Both the position numbers and the translations under genes were made by a program. 64,000 bases of DNA, taken from NCBI GenBank assembly GCA_016771945.1, contig QZLF01000002.1, positions 434,001 through 498,000 of the forward strand, written 5' to 3'. This document shows positions 44,283-53,638 of this stretch, piece after piece (the first letter of the stretch is position 1; each line of letters begins with the position of its first letter). The notes beneath the pieces are model-generated. The model ran no database searches, was not told the DNA's origin, and saw only the letters and a program-made list of their open reading frames with translations. The stretch comes from Candidatus Leucobacter sulfamidivorax. Lineage in GTDB: Bacteria; Actinomycetota; Actinomycetes; Actinomycetales; Microbacteriaceae.

Positions 44283-44343
44283 CGCAGCGCGCGAGCGCGC
44301 TGCGCACTGTCGCCTTCGGCGACGGGTGGATCCAACTGGATCC
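44283..44343. repeat. three hairpins between rpsK and rpoA
   Basis: Stems 44283-44292/44295-44304, 44109-type GTCGCC/GGCGAC at 44309-44314/44318-44323 (loop TTC, intervening base shared) and GGATCCA/TGGATCC at 44328-44334/44337-44343 stand side by side. They occupy the place where rpsD lies in other genomes. They could attenuate transcription into rpoA or be palindromic repeats. Confidence 0.7.
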
Positions 44344-44420
44344 CTCATATTTCAGACCTTCTCAAATTTCCATCAACCGCATGAGTCATATAGCGGACTC
44401 CAGCGAAAGGAATCATCAAC

Positions 44421-45407
44421 GTGCTCATCGCACAGCGACCCACTCTGACTGAAGAATCAATCTCCGAGTTCCGCTCGCGTTTCATCATCGAGCCGCTCGA
44501 GCCCGGCTTCGGCTACACGCTCGGCAACTCGCTCCGCCGCACCCTGCTCAGCTCGATCCCCGGCGCCGCCGTCACCAGCGTGCGCTTCGAGGGCGTCGCC
44601 CACGAGTTCACGACCATCGCGGGCGTGACCGAGGACGTCACCGAGATCATCCTCAACATCAAGGACCTCGTGGTCTCGAGCGAGCACGACGAGCCCATCA
44701 CCGCCTACCTGCGCAAGACGGGTGCGGGCGAGGTCACCGCCGCCGACATCTCCGCTCCCGCGGGCGTCGAGGTGCACAACCCCGAGCTCGTCATCGCGAC
44801 CCTGGGCGAGCAGGCGCAGTTCGAGCTCGAGCTCACCATCGAGCGCGGCCGCGGCTACGTCTCCGCGGCGCAGAACCGCAACGACGACGCAGAGGTCGGC
44901 CGCATCCCGGTCGACTCGATCTACTCGCCGGTGCTCAAGGTGACCTACCGGGTCGAGGCCACCCGCGCCGGTGAGCGCACCGACTTCGACCGCCTGGTGG
45001 TCGACGTCGAGACCAAGCCCGCCATCAGCCCCCGCGACGCGATCGCCTCGGCCGGCTCCACGCTGGTCGAGCTGTTCGGCCTGGCGCGCGAGCTCAACAC
45101 CGCGGCCGAGGGCGTCGAGATCGGCCCCGCTCCGGCGGAGGTCGTGGTCGACGGCGAGCTGTCGATCCCGATCGAGGATCTCGACCTGTCGGTGCGCAGC
45201 TACAACTGCCTGAAGCGCGAGGGCATCAACACGGTCAGCGAGCTGGTCGCGCTCAGCGAGGCGCAGCTGATGAACATCCGCAACTTCGGTCAGAAGAGCG
45301 TCTTCGAGGTGCGCGACAAGCTCACCGAGATGGGCCTCTCGCTCAAGGACGCCGTGCCCGGCTTCGACGGTGCGCAGTTCTACAGCTACGAAGACGACGT
45401 CAACTAA
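44421..45407 (+). CDS. rpoA: DNA-directed RNA polymerase alpha subunit
   Basis: GTG 44421 follows AAAGGAATC. The 328-residue protein has the N-terminal dimerisation domain ([20 protein letters not shown]) and the C-terminal domain with [20 protein letters not shown] and [11 protein letters not shown] that contacts UP elements and activators. It is complete and of normal length. Confidence 0.98.
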   Translation: MLIAQRPTLTEESISEFRSRFIIEPLEPGFGYTLGNSLRRTLLSSIPGAAVTSVRFEGVAHEFTTIAGVTEDVTEIILNIKDLVVSSEHDEPITAYLRKTGAGEVTAADISAPAGVEVHNPELVIATLGEQAQFELELTIERGRGYVSAAQNRNDDAEVGRIPVDSIYSPVLKVTYRVEATRAGERTDFDRLVVDVETKPAISPRDAIASAGSTLVELFGLARELNTAAEGVEIGPAPAEVVVDGELSIPIEDLDLSVRSYNCLKREGINTVSELVALSEAQLMNIRNFGQKSVFEVRDKLTEMGLSLKDAVPGFDGAQFYSYEDDVN

Positions 45408-45452
45408 CTTCTTCGGTCGTTCCGGCCGGATCATTCATTCAACGGAGTAACA

Positions 45453-46076
45453 ATGCCCAAGCCCACCAAGGGCCCCCGCCTCGGCGGCGGACCCGCCCAC
45501 GAGCGCCTCATGCTGAACCAGATGGCGTCGCAGCTCTTCGAGCACAAGCGCATCCAGACCACCGAGACCAAGGCCAAGCGCCTGCAGCCGGTGGCCGAGC
45601 GCCTGGTGACCTTCGCGAAGCGCGGCGACCTGCACGCCCGCCGGCGGGTCATGCGCCAGATCCTCGACAAGTCGGTCGTGCACGAGCTCTTCACCGAGAT
45701 CGCCCCGCTCGTCGAGAACCGCGAGGGCGGCTACACCCGCATCATCAAGACCGGCTTCCGCAAGGGCGACAACGCCCCGCTCGCCGTGATCGAGCTGGTG
45801 CTCGAGCCCGTCAACCCGAAGCCGAAGCGCGCCAAGAAGGCCGAGGCTCCTGCCGCTGAGGCCGTCGCTGCCGAGGATGTCGCCGAGGAAGAGGTCGCCG
45901 AGGTTCCGGCCGATGACGCCGACGTGGCGGAGACCGTCGAGGAGGCCGAAGAGGCCGCCGTCGCCGAGGCCGACGCCGAGACGGCTGAGGTCGCCGAGGA
46001 GGCGCCCGAGGCTGAGACCGAGGAGGCCCCTGCGGCCGACGTGGCCGAAGAGGCCGCCGAGGAGAAGGCCGAGTAA
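45453..46076 (+). CDS. rplQ: 50S ribosomal protein L17 with long acidic C-terminal tail
   Basis: Residues 1-125 are normal L17 ([20 protein letters not shown], then [20 protein letters not shown]). The remaining 80 or so residues are an Ala/Glu/Val repeat rich in AEEVAE units, a feature of many Actinobacteria but long here. The tail is predicted disordered and its role is unknown. A strong hairpin terminator follows. Confidence 0.97.
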   Translation: MPKPTKGPRLGGGPAHERLMLNQMASQLFEHKRIQTTETKAKRLQPVAERLVTFAKRGDLHARRRVMRQILDKSVVHELFTEIAPLVENREGGYTRIIKTGFRKGDNAPLAVIELVLEPVNPKPKRAKKAEAPAAEAVAAEDVAEEEVAEVPADDADVAETVEEAEEAAVAEADAETAEVAEEAPEAETEEAPAADVAEEAAEEKAE

Positions 46077-46096
46077 CGCCCTTCCCCCCGCACTCG

Positions 46097-46136
46097 AGGA
46101 TGCCCCGCTGCCGTCACGTTCGCAGCGGGGCATCCT
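46097..46136 (+). terminator. terminator of the ribosomal operon
   Basis: AGGATGCCCCGCTGC (46097-46111) and GCAGCGGGGCATCCT (46122-46136) form a perfect 15-bp stem with a ten-base loop, 20 bases after rplQ. It may also act on the convergent gene that ends at 46156. Confidence 0.88.
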
Positions 46137-46155
46137 TCGTCCCTGGCCGGAGGAG

Positions 46156-47970
46156 TCAGGCCTTCGACTCGGGGTACTCCTTCGAAGTGCAACCGGCGGG
46201 CGCGGGGACGCCGTTCCACCGGTCGAGCGTCCACTCCACGATCTGCGGAGTGAGCGGGGAGTCTGCAGCGACGAGGCTCACGTGGCTGAGCCCGACAAAG
46301 GTGCGGTAGTCCAGCACGGCACCGGCGTCGCAGCGGTCGTGGACCCACTGCTGCTGCAGCTTCGGCAGCACGAGCGGATCGGACAGGCCCTGGGCGACCA
46401 GCACGGGTGCGGGCCACGGGCCGGTCGGAGTCTGCTCCTTCAGCAGTCGACCGAAGTCTCCGTCGAGCAGGCTGTCGGGGAAGATCTGGTTCGGCACCTG
46501 GCTGCCGCGCAGAATCGCCGCCAACGCGTCGCTGCCGTTGAAGCAGAGCTGCGAGATGCGCTCGACCGGCCCGGCGGAGCCCGGCGTCAGGTGGCTCTCG
46601 AGCGACAGCTCGGGGAAGACCTCGTTCCAGGTCGCCGCGATGTAGGCCGAGACGGTCTTGCCGCCGGCGTTGTCCTTGTCGGCCTCGGCGAGCCCGAACA
46701 GATCGGCGGCGGGAGCGAATGCGGCGACGCCGAGCACGGTGAGCTCCGGCGCGTAGTCGATGGCGATCTGCCCCGTCCAGAGCGATCCCTGGCCGCCCTG
46801 CGAGTGCCCCCACACGACCGTGTCCGTCGTCATCGACAACTCCTGGAACTGCTGCGCGGCGAGCGAGGCGTCGAGCACATTGCGGGCCTCTGCCTCGCCG
46901 ACCAGGTAGGCGGTCGTTCCGTCGGTGCCCATGCCGGTGTAGTCGGAGGTCACGGCCACCCAGCCCTGCTCGGTGACCATCTCGGCCATCGCCGTGCCGG
47001 CCCCGTCCGAGAAGGGGAGAGCGCCGAGCGAGGGCGCGCAGCCGTCGACCACCCCGGTGGTGCCGTGCGCCACCGAGAGCAGCGGCAGGGGCGAGCCGTC
47101 GCGTTTCGCGGGGGCGAGGATCGTTCCACTCGAGATCGCGGGGCTGCCGTCGGGGTGAGTGGTGGTGTAGAGCATCCGCCAGGCCTGTGCGCCCTCGGGT
47201 ACCCCGGTGGTGAGGGTCTCTATCCGGATGAGCCGACCGTGGGCGGAGGGCACCTCGTCGGGTGCGGAGTAGAACGGACCCGGCACGGGTTGGGGCGTGC
47301 CGCCGAGCAGCTGGGCGCTGCCGTAGGCGGCACCGGCCGCGAGCACAAGTGCGAGGCCCGCGGCGATCGTGCGGGACCAGCGGGCGAATCCCGAGCGCCG
47401 GTGGGCGGGATCCCCGTTCGGCTCGCGCCGCCCGCGCTCGCCCCCGCGACCGTGCCCGTGAGGCGAGCGCCGCCGCCACATCTCGAACAGCAGACCGAAC
47501 CCGCCGAAGAGCAGCCAGGCGCCCACGCCCAGGCGGAACAGCGCCAGTGTCAGTACCGGCCAGGAGAATGCGAGCACGCCCACGGCGATGCCGGCCAGCG
47601 CGAGAAAGACCCCCGAGACTCGGCGATCCGCATCCCCGCCCAGTGCGGCGACGCCAGACACGACGCCATGGACGATGAGGGAGAGGGCGACCGTCGCCGC
47701 GAGCCATGGCGCACCGGCGTCGGGCCACACCGCCATGAGCGCCCCGATGACGAGGAGCGCCGCGCCCGAGAGGCGCGCGACCCAGGCGAGTGCGCGATCC
47801 TCGGCCCCGCGAAGCGCGAGAACCAGGCCGGCGACCGCGATGCCGGCTCCGGTGACCGCTGCGATCTGCTGCACGGAGAGCGGCACGAGCAGCAGGGCGG
47901 TGCCGAGTCCGATCGATGCGACGGCGGCGACCGCCAGCGCCAACATCGACCAGCGTCCGCTACGCATCAT
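46156..47970 (-). CDS. membrane protein with DUF308/HdeD-like N-terminus fused to a secretory lipase domain
   Basis: The 604-residue protein has two parts. Residues 1 to about 165 carry six hydrophobic segments in the HdeD/DUF308 pattern. After a basic loop (170-195) and another membrane helix (about 203-220), residues 235-604 are an alpha/beta hydrolase of the secretory lipase (LIP) family with LLSVAHGTTGVVDGCAPS, the nucleophile motif GHSQGGQGSLW and VLVAQGLSDPLVLPK. The catalytic part should face outside the cell. GCAGGAGATCACC supports the start. The fusion is unusual, and the gene sits between rplQ and truA, which are normally adjacent. Confidence 0.82.
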   Translation of the reverse strand: MMRSGRWSMLALAVAAVASIGLGTALLLVPLSVQQIAAVTGAGIAVAGLVLALRGAEDRALAWVARLSGAALLVIGALMAVWPDAGAPWLAATVALSLIVHGVVSGVAALGGDADRRVSGVFLALAGIAVGVLAFSWPVLTLALFRLGVGAWLLFGGFGLLFEMWRRRSPHGHGRGGERGRREPNGDPAHRRSGFARWSRTIAAGLALVLAAGAAYGSAQLLGGTPQPVPGPFYSAPDEVPSAHGRLIRIETLTTGVPEGAQAWRMLYTTTHPDGSPAISSGTILAPAKRDGSPLPLLSVAHGTTGVVDGCAPSLGALPFSDGAGTAMAEMVTEQGWVAVTSDYTGMGTDGTTAYLVGEAEARNVLDASLAAQQFQELSMTTDTVVWGHSQGGQGSLWTGQIAIDYAPELTVLGVAAFAPAADLFGLAEADKDNAGGKTVSAYIAATWNEVFPELSLESHLTPGSAGPVERISQLCFNGSDALAAILRGSQVPNQIFPDSLLDGDFGRLLKEQTPTGPWPAPVLVAQGLSDPLVLPKLQQQWVHDRCDAGAVLDYRTFVGLSHVSLVAADSPLTPQIVEWTLDRWNGVPAPAGCTSKEYPESKA

Positions 47971-48057
47971 GGTGATCTCCTGCTTCTTGTGTCGGCACCA
48001 TGCTCACTCTGGCACATCCCGCCATCGCAGTGGCGGAATGACGGTGGTATATCCGGC

Positions 48058-48081
48058 GCCGCCGAGATCTCGATCGGCGGC
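48058..48081 (-). terminator. hairpin after the acyltransferase gene
   Basis: GCCGCCGA (48058-48065) and TCGGCGGC (48074-48081) enclose eight bases. On the reverse strand it lies about 57 bases past the acyltransferase stop and before the lipase gene, so the two genes are probably separate units. Confidence 0.5.
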
Positions 48082-48137
48082 CCCTCGCGCGTATCCGGCG
48101 ATCGCGCGACCGTCGAGGAGCTCGCGGGTCGTCGCAC

Positions 48138-50051
48138 TCAGCGGGCGGGCCGCTCCTCGGGTGAGTTCAGCGCGTCGAGCGCCGCCTGGATGGCCTGGGC
48201 GTAGATCACCGCGGCCTGGTCGCCGGGGTGGATGCCGTCCCCGGCCAGCAGCTCGGGGGACCCGGCGATCGCGCCGCTCCAGTCCGCGACCACCACGCCG
48301 GGCCGCGCCGCCGCGAAGTCGGCGAGGGCCTGGTTGTTCTCGGGGATCCACCACCGGTCGCCGTAGGCGTTGACGAGCACCACCCGGCAGCCGGCCGAGG
48401 CGGCCTCGAGCCAGTCGAGCTCGGCCTGCGCGACCGGCCCGTTCGTGCTGAGCCCGAGCACGAGCACCGGTCGCAGGCCCTCTGTCGAGGCCTGCTGCTC
48501 GATCATCGAGACGCCGAAGCCGAAGGAACGGGACACGTCGGCGTCGATCCAGACGCCCGGCAGCTGAGCGCCGAGCGCGCCCGCGCTCGCCAGCATGACC
48601 GAGTCGCCGACGGCCCAGATCTCGTCGCCGATGATGGGCGGGGGCGGGGGCTCCGGTGTCGGCGTGGGGGTCGGGGCAGTGTTCGGCCTCGGTGTCGTCG
48701 GTGTCGATTGCGACGCCGAGCCCCCGCTCGGCGCCCCGTGCTGCGCCGCGGCCTCCTGGCCGCGCGCGATCGCCTCCGCGGCGCTGCTGCGCTGCGGGGC
48801 GACGGCGATGGCCGCCGCGGTCGCGGGAATCGTGACGAGCAGCAGGGTGACGACGGCGAAGCCCGCGATGCGATGCGCGGAGGGCAGCCGGGGCGTGCGG
48901 ACGAGCGCCCGCAGCGAGCGCAGCAACCCGTGGCGGCGCACCGGCTGTTCGACGAATCGGTAGGAGAGGATCGCGAGCGGCATCGTGATGGCGAGCGCCA
49001 GCACGCCGGTGATCCAGCGCGCGTCGGGATCCCTGCCCCAGGGCGTCGGCGCCGCCGCGAGCAGCACCAGCACGGGCCAGTGCCACAGGTAGATGCCGTA
49101 GGAGCGCTCGCCCACCCATCTGAGGGGAGCGGCGTCGAGGAGGCGCCCGACGAGGGCCCCCGGTCGGGTGACCGACCACACCGCGAGCAGCGCCGCGAGC
49201 GAGGCGAGCTGGAAGCCCCAGGCGAAGCTCTCGGGACTGCCCTCGCGCAGGCTGAACGCGAGCCAGGCGAGCACGCCCAGGCCGAGGGCGGCGCCGCCGA
49301 ACGTCACCGGCTGCAGCCAGCGGGGAGGGGCGGCCCCCGGAGTCGGCTCGCGCACGAGCAGCGCGAGCGCCACGCCCATGAAGAGGCCGAAGGTGTGGCT
49401 GTCGCTGCCGAAGTAGATGCGCGTGGGCTCGGCGCCCTGCAGGGCGAGCACCGCCATGATCACCGCGGACCCGGCGCTCAGCACGACGAAGGGCATCGCC
49501 CGCCAGCCCCGTGAGCGCGCCCCGAGCGCGAGCAGCAGCAGGAACGGCAGGACGAGGTAGAACTGCTCCTCGATGGAGAGCGACCAGGTGTTGCGGTAGA
49601 TCTCGGGGTTGTCGCGCGCGAAGTAGTCGGAGCCCAGGGCGACGAAGACCCAGTTGCTGACGAAGAAGGCGGATCCAGCGATCTGCGCGCCGATCGAGAC
49701 GAGCACGTCGCCGCCCACGAGCAGTGCGGCGCTGCTGCAGACGAGCAGTACGAGCCCGAGGGCGGGCAGCAGCCGCCTGGCGCGGCGTCGCCAGAAGGAG
49801 AAGAGCGCGATGCGGCCGGTGGCCTGCCATTCGCGCAGCAGCAGCGAGGCGATGAGGAAGCCGCTGATGACGAAGAACACGTCCACGCCGAGGAATCCGC
49901 CTCGGAGCGCCGCGGGGAAGAAATGGTAGACGAGCACCATGGCGACGGCGATCGCGCGGAGGCCGTCGAGGCCTCCGAAGCGGCGCCGGGCCGTGTCTGG
50001 GGTGGGGGAGGTGGTGGTGCTCATCGTCTGGATCCGCGTTCGCGGCATCAT
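48138..50051 (-). CDS. acyltransferase 3 (OafA/YrhL) fused to a C-terminal SGNH-type domain
   Basis: The 637-residue protein has ten or so membrane segments of the acyltransferase 3 family (FGGLDGLRAIAVAMVLVYHF, VDVFFVISGFLIASLLL, WSLSIEEQFYLVLPFL, GERSYGIYLWHWPVL) and, after a Pro/Thr-rich linker, an extracellular SGNH-like domain (IWAVGDSVMLASAGAL, then GDGIHPGD). Such proteins O-acetylate cell-surface glycans or peptidoglycan. The start may be 50051 or 50024; neither has a clear ribosome site. It sits on the reverse strand inside a normally conserved ribosomal neighbourhood. Confidence 0.88.
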   Translation of the reverse strand: MMPRTRIQTMSTTTSPTPDTARRRFGGLDGLRAIAVAMVLVYHFFPAALRGGFLGVDVFFVISGFLIASLLLREWQATGRIALFSFWRRRARRLLPALGLVLLVCSSAALLVGGDVLVSIGAQIAGSAFFVSNWVFVALGSDYFARDNPEIYRNTWSLSIEEQFYLVLPFLLLLALGARSRGWRAMPFVVLSAGSAVIMAVLALQGAEPTRIYFGSDSHTFGLFMGVALALLVREPTPGAAPPRWLQPVTFGGAALGLGVLAWLAFSLREGSPESFAWGFQLASLAALLAVWSVTRPGALVGRLLDAAPLRWVGERSYGIYLWHWPVLVLLAAAPTPWGRDPDARWITGVLALAITMPLAILSYRFVEQPVRRHGLLRSLRALVRTPRLPSAHRIAGFAVVTLLLVTIPATAAAIAVAPQRSSAAEAIARGQEAAAQHGAPSGGSASQSTPTTPRPNTAPTPTPTPEPPPPPIIGDEIWAVGDSVMLASAGALGAQLPGVWIDADVSRSFGFGVSMIEQQASTEGLRPVLVLGLSTNGPVAQAELDWLEAASAGCRVVLVNAYGDRWWIPENNQALADFAAARPGVVVADWSGAIAGSPELLAGDGIHPGDQAAVIYAQAIQAALDALNSPEERPAR

Positions 50052-50092
50052 TCAAGTCTAGGCGCTCGGCCCGGTGCGGACGCCCGATCTGG

Positions 50093-50098
50093 CAGGAT
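50093..50098 (+). promoter_or_regulatory. -10-like element CAGGAT, leaderless layout, for truA
   Basis: CAGGAT is followed by six bases and the ATG at 50105. The first base deviates from TANNNT. A new promoter is expected because truA is cut off from rplQ. Confidence 0.35.
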
Positions 50099-50104
50099 CG
50101 AGGC

Positions 50105-50983
50105 ATGACCCCGAGCGACGCCGACCCCGTCCGGCCGAGCGCGCCGCCCGGCGTGCGGCTGCGGCTCGACATCGGCTACGACGGCACCGGCTTCCACGGC
50201 TGGGCCGCGCAACCCGGGCTGCGCACCGTGCAGGAGGAGATCGAGTCGGCGCTCGCGGTACTGCTGCAAGCAGGGAGTGAGGGGGCGGATCCGCGGCTCA
50301 CCGTCGGCGGACGCACCGACGCCGGCGTGCACGCCCGCGGTCAGGTCGCCCACCTCGATGTGCCACGCGAGGCCGCGGAGCGCCTCACTGCGCGCAGGAT
50401 CAACGGGGTGCTGGGGCGGCAGGCCCCAGACGCGGTGGTGCACGAGGTGCGCGAGGCGCCGGCGGAGTTCGACGCCCGCTTCTCGGCGCTCAGCCGCCGC
50501 TACGAGTACCGCGTGCGCCCGCTCGGCTCTCGACGGGATCCGCTCACCGCGCGCTTCACGGTCGAGGTGCCGCGCGAGCTCGACCTCGCCGCCATGCAGC
50601 GGGCAAGTGACGAGCTCACCGGGCTGAACGACTTCACCTCGTTCTGCAAGGCGCGCGAGGGGGCCACGGCCGTGCGCGAGGTGCTGCGCTTCGACTGGCG
50701 CGAGACCGAGGACGGCGCGCTCGCGGCGGCGATCGAGGCCGATGCGTTCTGCCACTCGATGGTGCGGGCGCTCGTCGGCGCCGTCGTGGCGACGGGGAGC
50801 GGGCGGATCGGCCTCGCCGACCTCGTGCGGCTGCGCGATGCGCGCGAGCGCACGAGCCGCTTCACCGTCATGCCCGCGCACGGCCTCTCGCTCGAGGAGA
50901 TCGCCTACCCGCCCGACGACGAGCTCGCCGCCCGCGCCGAGCAGACGAGGGCGCGCCGCGATCCGCTCGCAGCAGCGGAATGA
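50105..50983 (+). CDS. truA: tRNA pseudouridine synthase A
   Basis: TruA modifies positions 38-40 of tRNA anticodon arms. The 292-residue protein has LDIGYDGTGFHGWAAQPGLR (21-40), the catalytic GGRTDAGVHA with Asp72 and the later FCHSMVRALVGAVVATGSGR. It is complete and of normal length. In related genomes it follows rplQ directly. Confidence 0.95.
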   Translation: MTPSDADPVRPSAPPGVRLRLDIGYDGTGFHGWAAQPGLRTVQEEIESALAVLLQAGSEGADPRLTVGGRTDAGVHARGQVAHLDVPREAAERLTARRINGVLGRQAPDAVVHEVREAPAEFDARFSALSRRYEYRVRPLGSRRDPLTARFTVEVPRELDLAAMQRASDELTGLNDFTSFCKAREGATAVREVLRFDWRETEDGALAAAIEADAFCHSMVRALVGAVVATGSGRIGLADLVRLRDARERTSRFTVMPAHGLSLEEIAYPPDDELAARAEQTRARRDPLAAAE

Positions 50984-51018
50984 GGGTCTTGCGCACCTCC
51001 CGACAAGCTCGAGGCACC

Positions 51019-51139
51019 GTGATGCGGGGCGGGTGAGCGCGATCCTGTCGCCTGCGGGACTGAGCGACATGGCACGCTTGCCTACCATGTCGCGAAGGCT
51101 CGCCGAGCGATGGGATCGCGCTCACCCGCCCCGCATCAC
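51019..51139. repeat. 121-bp nested inverted repeat between truA and rplM
   Basis: Perfect 27-bp outer arms (51019-51045 and 51113-51139) enclose a second stem of 9 bp (51064-51072/51085-51093). The region has no gene. Size, perfection of the arms and the nested palindrome resemble a miniature transposable or palindromic repeat element. It could also block readthrough into rplM. Confidence 0.85.
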
Positions 51140-51276
51140 CGCAGTACGTGCTAAGGTAGATCCTTGGTGCGCAAGTACCCGAATGTGAGCCCCCCGAGGG
51201 CGGTGCATCCGCGCGAGCGGAACCCGCACGGGGAGGGATCCACGAACCACTCCATTTCGAACGAAAGCAGCACACT

Positions 51277-51723
51277 GTGACTCGCACGTATTCGCCGAAG
51301 GCCTCCGAGCAGAAGCACGACTGGCTCGTCATCGACGCCACCGACGTGGTGCTCGGCCGCCTGGCCTCGCACGCTGCCGCGCTGCTGCGCGGCAAGCACA
51401 AGACGACCTTCGCCCCCCACATGGACATGGGCGATCACGTCATCATCGTCAACGCCGACAAGGTCGTGCTGACCGGGAACAAGGCGTCCAAGAAGCTCGC
51501 CTACCGCCACTCGGGCTACCCGGGCGGTCTCAAGTCGGTCAGCTACACCGAACTGCTCGAGAACAACCCGGAGCGCGCCGTCGAGAAGGCGATCCGCGGC
51601 ATGCTGCCGAAGAACTCGCTCGGCCGCGACCAGTTCCGCAAGCTGAAGGTCTACGCAGGCCCCGAGCACCCGCACGCTGCGCAGCAGCCGACCCCGTACG
51701 CCATCGGCCAGGTCGCTCAGTAA
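51277..51723 (+). CDS. rplM: 50S ribosomal protein L13
   Basis: GTG 51277. The 148-residue protein has [19 protein letters not shown] and [26 protein letters not shown] at 51152-51157 is a possible -10 about 120 bases upstream, just after the inverted repeat. It forms an operon with rpsI. Confidence 0.98.
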   Translation: MTRTYSPKASEQKHDWLVIDATDVVLGRLASHAAALLRGKHKTTFAPHMDMGDHVIIVNADKVVLTGNKASKKLAYRHSGYPGGLKSVSYTELLENNPERAVEKAIRGMLPKNSLGRDQFRKLKVYAGPEHPHAAQQPTPYAIGQVAQ

Positions 51724-51759
51724 CCGCCGGCACGAGACTCAGCAAAGGATCTACAGAAC

Positions 51760-52236
51760 ATGACTGAAGAGAACGTGGCCGTCGAGAGCTACACCACCGA
51801 GACCCCCGCCGACCAGGCGGTCGTGTCGACCCCGCGCCCCGCGCTGACCGTTCCGGGCAGCGCCGTGGGCCGTCGCAAGCAGGCCATCGCCCGCGTGCGC
51901 CTCGTCCCCGGTTCGGGCGTCATGACCGTCAACGGTCGTGAGCTCTCCGAGTACTTCCCGAACAAGCTGCACCAGCAGCTCATCACCGATCCGTTCACCG
52001 TGCTCGAGCTGACCGGCTCGTACGACGTGACCGCCCGCATCAACGGCGGCGGCCCCTCGGGCCAGGCCGGGGCCCTCCGCCTCGCGATCGCCCGCGCGCT
52101 CAACGAGATCGACGCCGAGCACAACCGCCCGACCCTCAAGAAGGCCGGCTTCCTGAGCCGCGACGCCCGCGTCATCGAGCGCAAGAAGGCCGGTCTCAAG
52201 AAGGCCCGCAAGGCTCCGCAGTACTCGAAGCGCTAA
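51760..52236 (+). CDS. rpsI: 30S ribosomal protein S9
   Basis: The 158-residue protein has a 28-residue acidic lead, then [36 protein letters not shown] and the universal C-terminus APQYSKR, whose last residues reach the P-site tRNA. It follows rplM by 36 bases. Confidence 0.98.
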   Translation: MTEENVAVESYTTETPADQAVVSTPRPALTVPGSAVGRRKQAIARVRLVPGSGVMTVNGRELSEYFPNKLHQQLITDPFTVLELTGSYDVTARINGGGPSGQAGALRLAIARALNEIDAEHNRPTLKKAGFLSRDARVIERKKAGLKKARKAPQYSKR

Positions 52237-52253
52237 GCGACGCTCTGCGAGCT

Positions 52254-53603
52254 ATGACACGCCTTTTCGGCACGGACGGGGTCCGGGGCCTGGCCGGGGT
52301 CGACGTGACCGCCGAGCTGGCCCTGGGCCTCGCCCAGTCCGCGGCCTTCGTGCTCGGCCGCGATGCCCGGGGTGAGAGCCGTCGCGCCACCGCCGTGGTC
52401 GCCCGCGATCCCCGCGTCTCGGGCGAGTTCATCTCGGCCGCGGTGTCGGCGGGGCTCGCCTCCGCCGGCGTCGACGTGCTCGACGCCGGAGTGATCCCGA
52501 CCCCCGCGGCGGCCTACCTCGTGGCCGATACCGGCGCCGACTTCGGCGTCATGGTCTCGGCCTCCCACAACCCCGCAGCGGACAACGGCATCAAGTTCTT
52601 CGCCGCCGGCGGCCGCAAGCTGGCCGACGAGGTCGAGGACGCGATCGAGGCCGCCATGTCGCGGCCGCACGCGGGGACCACCGGTCGCGAGGTCGGGCGG
52701 ATCCGCCGCTTCGCGGACGCCGAGGACCGCTACCTCGTGCACCTGCTCGGCACGCTCGAGGGGCTGCGGCTCGACGGCCTGCACGTGGTGCTCGACTGCG
52801 CCCACGGCGCGGCCGCGGGCATCTCGCCCGACGTCTTCACCGACGCGGGCGCCCGCGTGACCGTGATCGGCAACGACCCCGACGGCTTCAACATCAACGA
52901 CGGCGTGGGCTCGACGCACCTCGAGCCGCTCGCGGCCGCCGTCCTCGCGCACGGCGCGGACCTCGGCATCGCCCACGACGGCGACGCCGACCGCTGCCTC
53001 GCGGTCGACGCGACGGGCGCGGTCGTCGACGGGGACCGCATCATGGCGATCCTGGCGCTCTCCATGAGCGCGCGCGGCCACCTGCAGCAGAACACGCTCG
53101 TCGCGACCGTGATGAGCAACCTGGGCCTGAAGCTCGCGATGGCGAACAACGGCATCGACGTGATCGAGACCGGGGTGGGCGACCGCTACGTGCTCGAGGC
53201 GCTGAACGCCGGGGGCTACTCGCTCGGCGGCGAGCAGTCGGGGCACGTCATCATGAGCGAGCACGCCACGACCGGCGACGGGATCCTCACCGGCCTGCAC
53301 CTCGCGGCAGAGGTCAAGCGCACGGGCAGGACCCTGGCCGAGCTCGCCGCGTGCATGACCGTGTACCCGCAGGTGCTCGTGAACGTGCGCGGCGTGGACC
53401 GCTCGAAGGCCTCGTCCGACGAGGTGCTGCAGCAGGCCGTCGCCCAGGCCGAGGTGGTGCTGGGCGGTCGCGGCCGGGTGCTGCTGCGCCCCTCGGGCAC
53501 CGAGCCCGTCGTGCGGGTGATGGTCGAGGCGGCCGACGAAGGCCAGGCCAGGCAGCTCGCCGACGACCTCGCGGCCGTCGTCAAGCACCGCCTCGCGGTC
53601 TGA
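52254..53603 (+). CDS. glmM: phosphoglucosamine mutase
   Basis: GlmM converts glucosamine-6-phosphate to glucosamine-1-phosphate for peptidoglycan. The 449-residue protein begins [10 protein letters not shown], has the phosphoserine motif MVSASHNP with Ser104, the metal loop DGDADRC and the C-terminal phosphate loop [12 protein letters not shown]. The gap to rpsI is only 17 bases, and the rplM-rpsI-glmM order is standard. Confidence 0.97.
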   Translation: MTRLFGTDGVRGLAGVDVTAELALGLAQSAAFVLGRDARGESRRATAVVARDPRVSGEFISAAVSAGLASAGVDVLDAGVIPTPAAAYLVADTGADFGVMVSASHNPAADNGIKFFAAGGRKLADEVEDAIEAAMSRPHAGTTGREVGRIRRFADAEDRYLVHLLGTLEGLRLDGLHVVLDCAHGAAAGISPDVFTDAGARVTVIGNDPDGFNINDGVGSTHLEPLAAAVLAHGADLGIAHDGDADRCLAVDATGAVVDGDRIMAILALSMSARGHLQQNTLVATVMSNLGLKLAMANNGIDVIETGVGDRYVLEALNAGGYSLGGEQSGHVIMSEHATTGDGILTGLHLAAEVKRTGRTLAELAACMTVYPQVLVNVRGVDRSKASSDEVLQQAVAQAEVVLGGRGRVLLRPSGTEPVVRVMVEAADEGQARQLADDLAAVVKHRLAV

Positions 53604-53626
53604 GCGGGTTCGCGCCGAGACCTGAC

Positions 53627-53632
53627 TAGGCT
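53627..53632 (+). promoter_or_regulatory. -10 element TAGGCT, leaderless layout
   Basis: TAGGCT is followed by six bases and the ATG at 53639, without a Shine-Dalgarno sequence. Confidence 0.5.
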
Positions 53633-53638
53633 GGTCGC

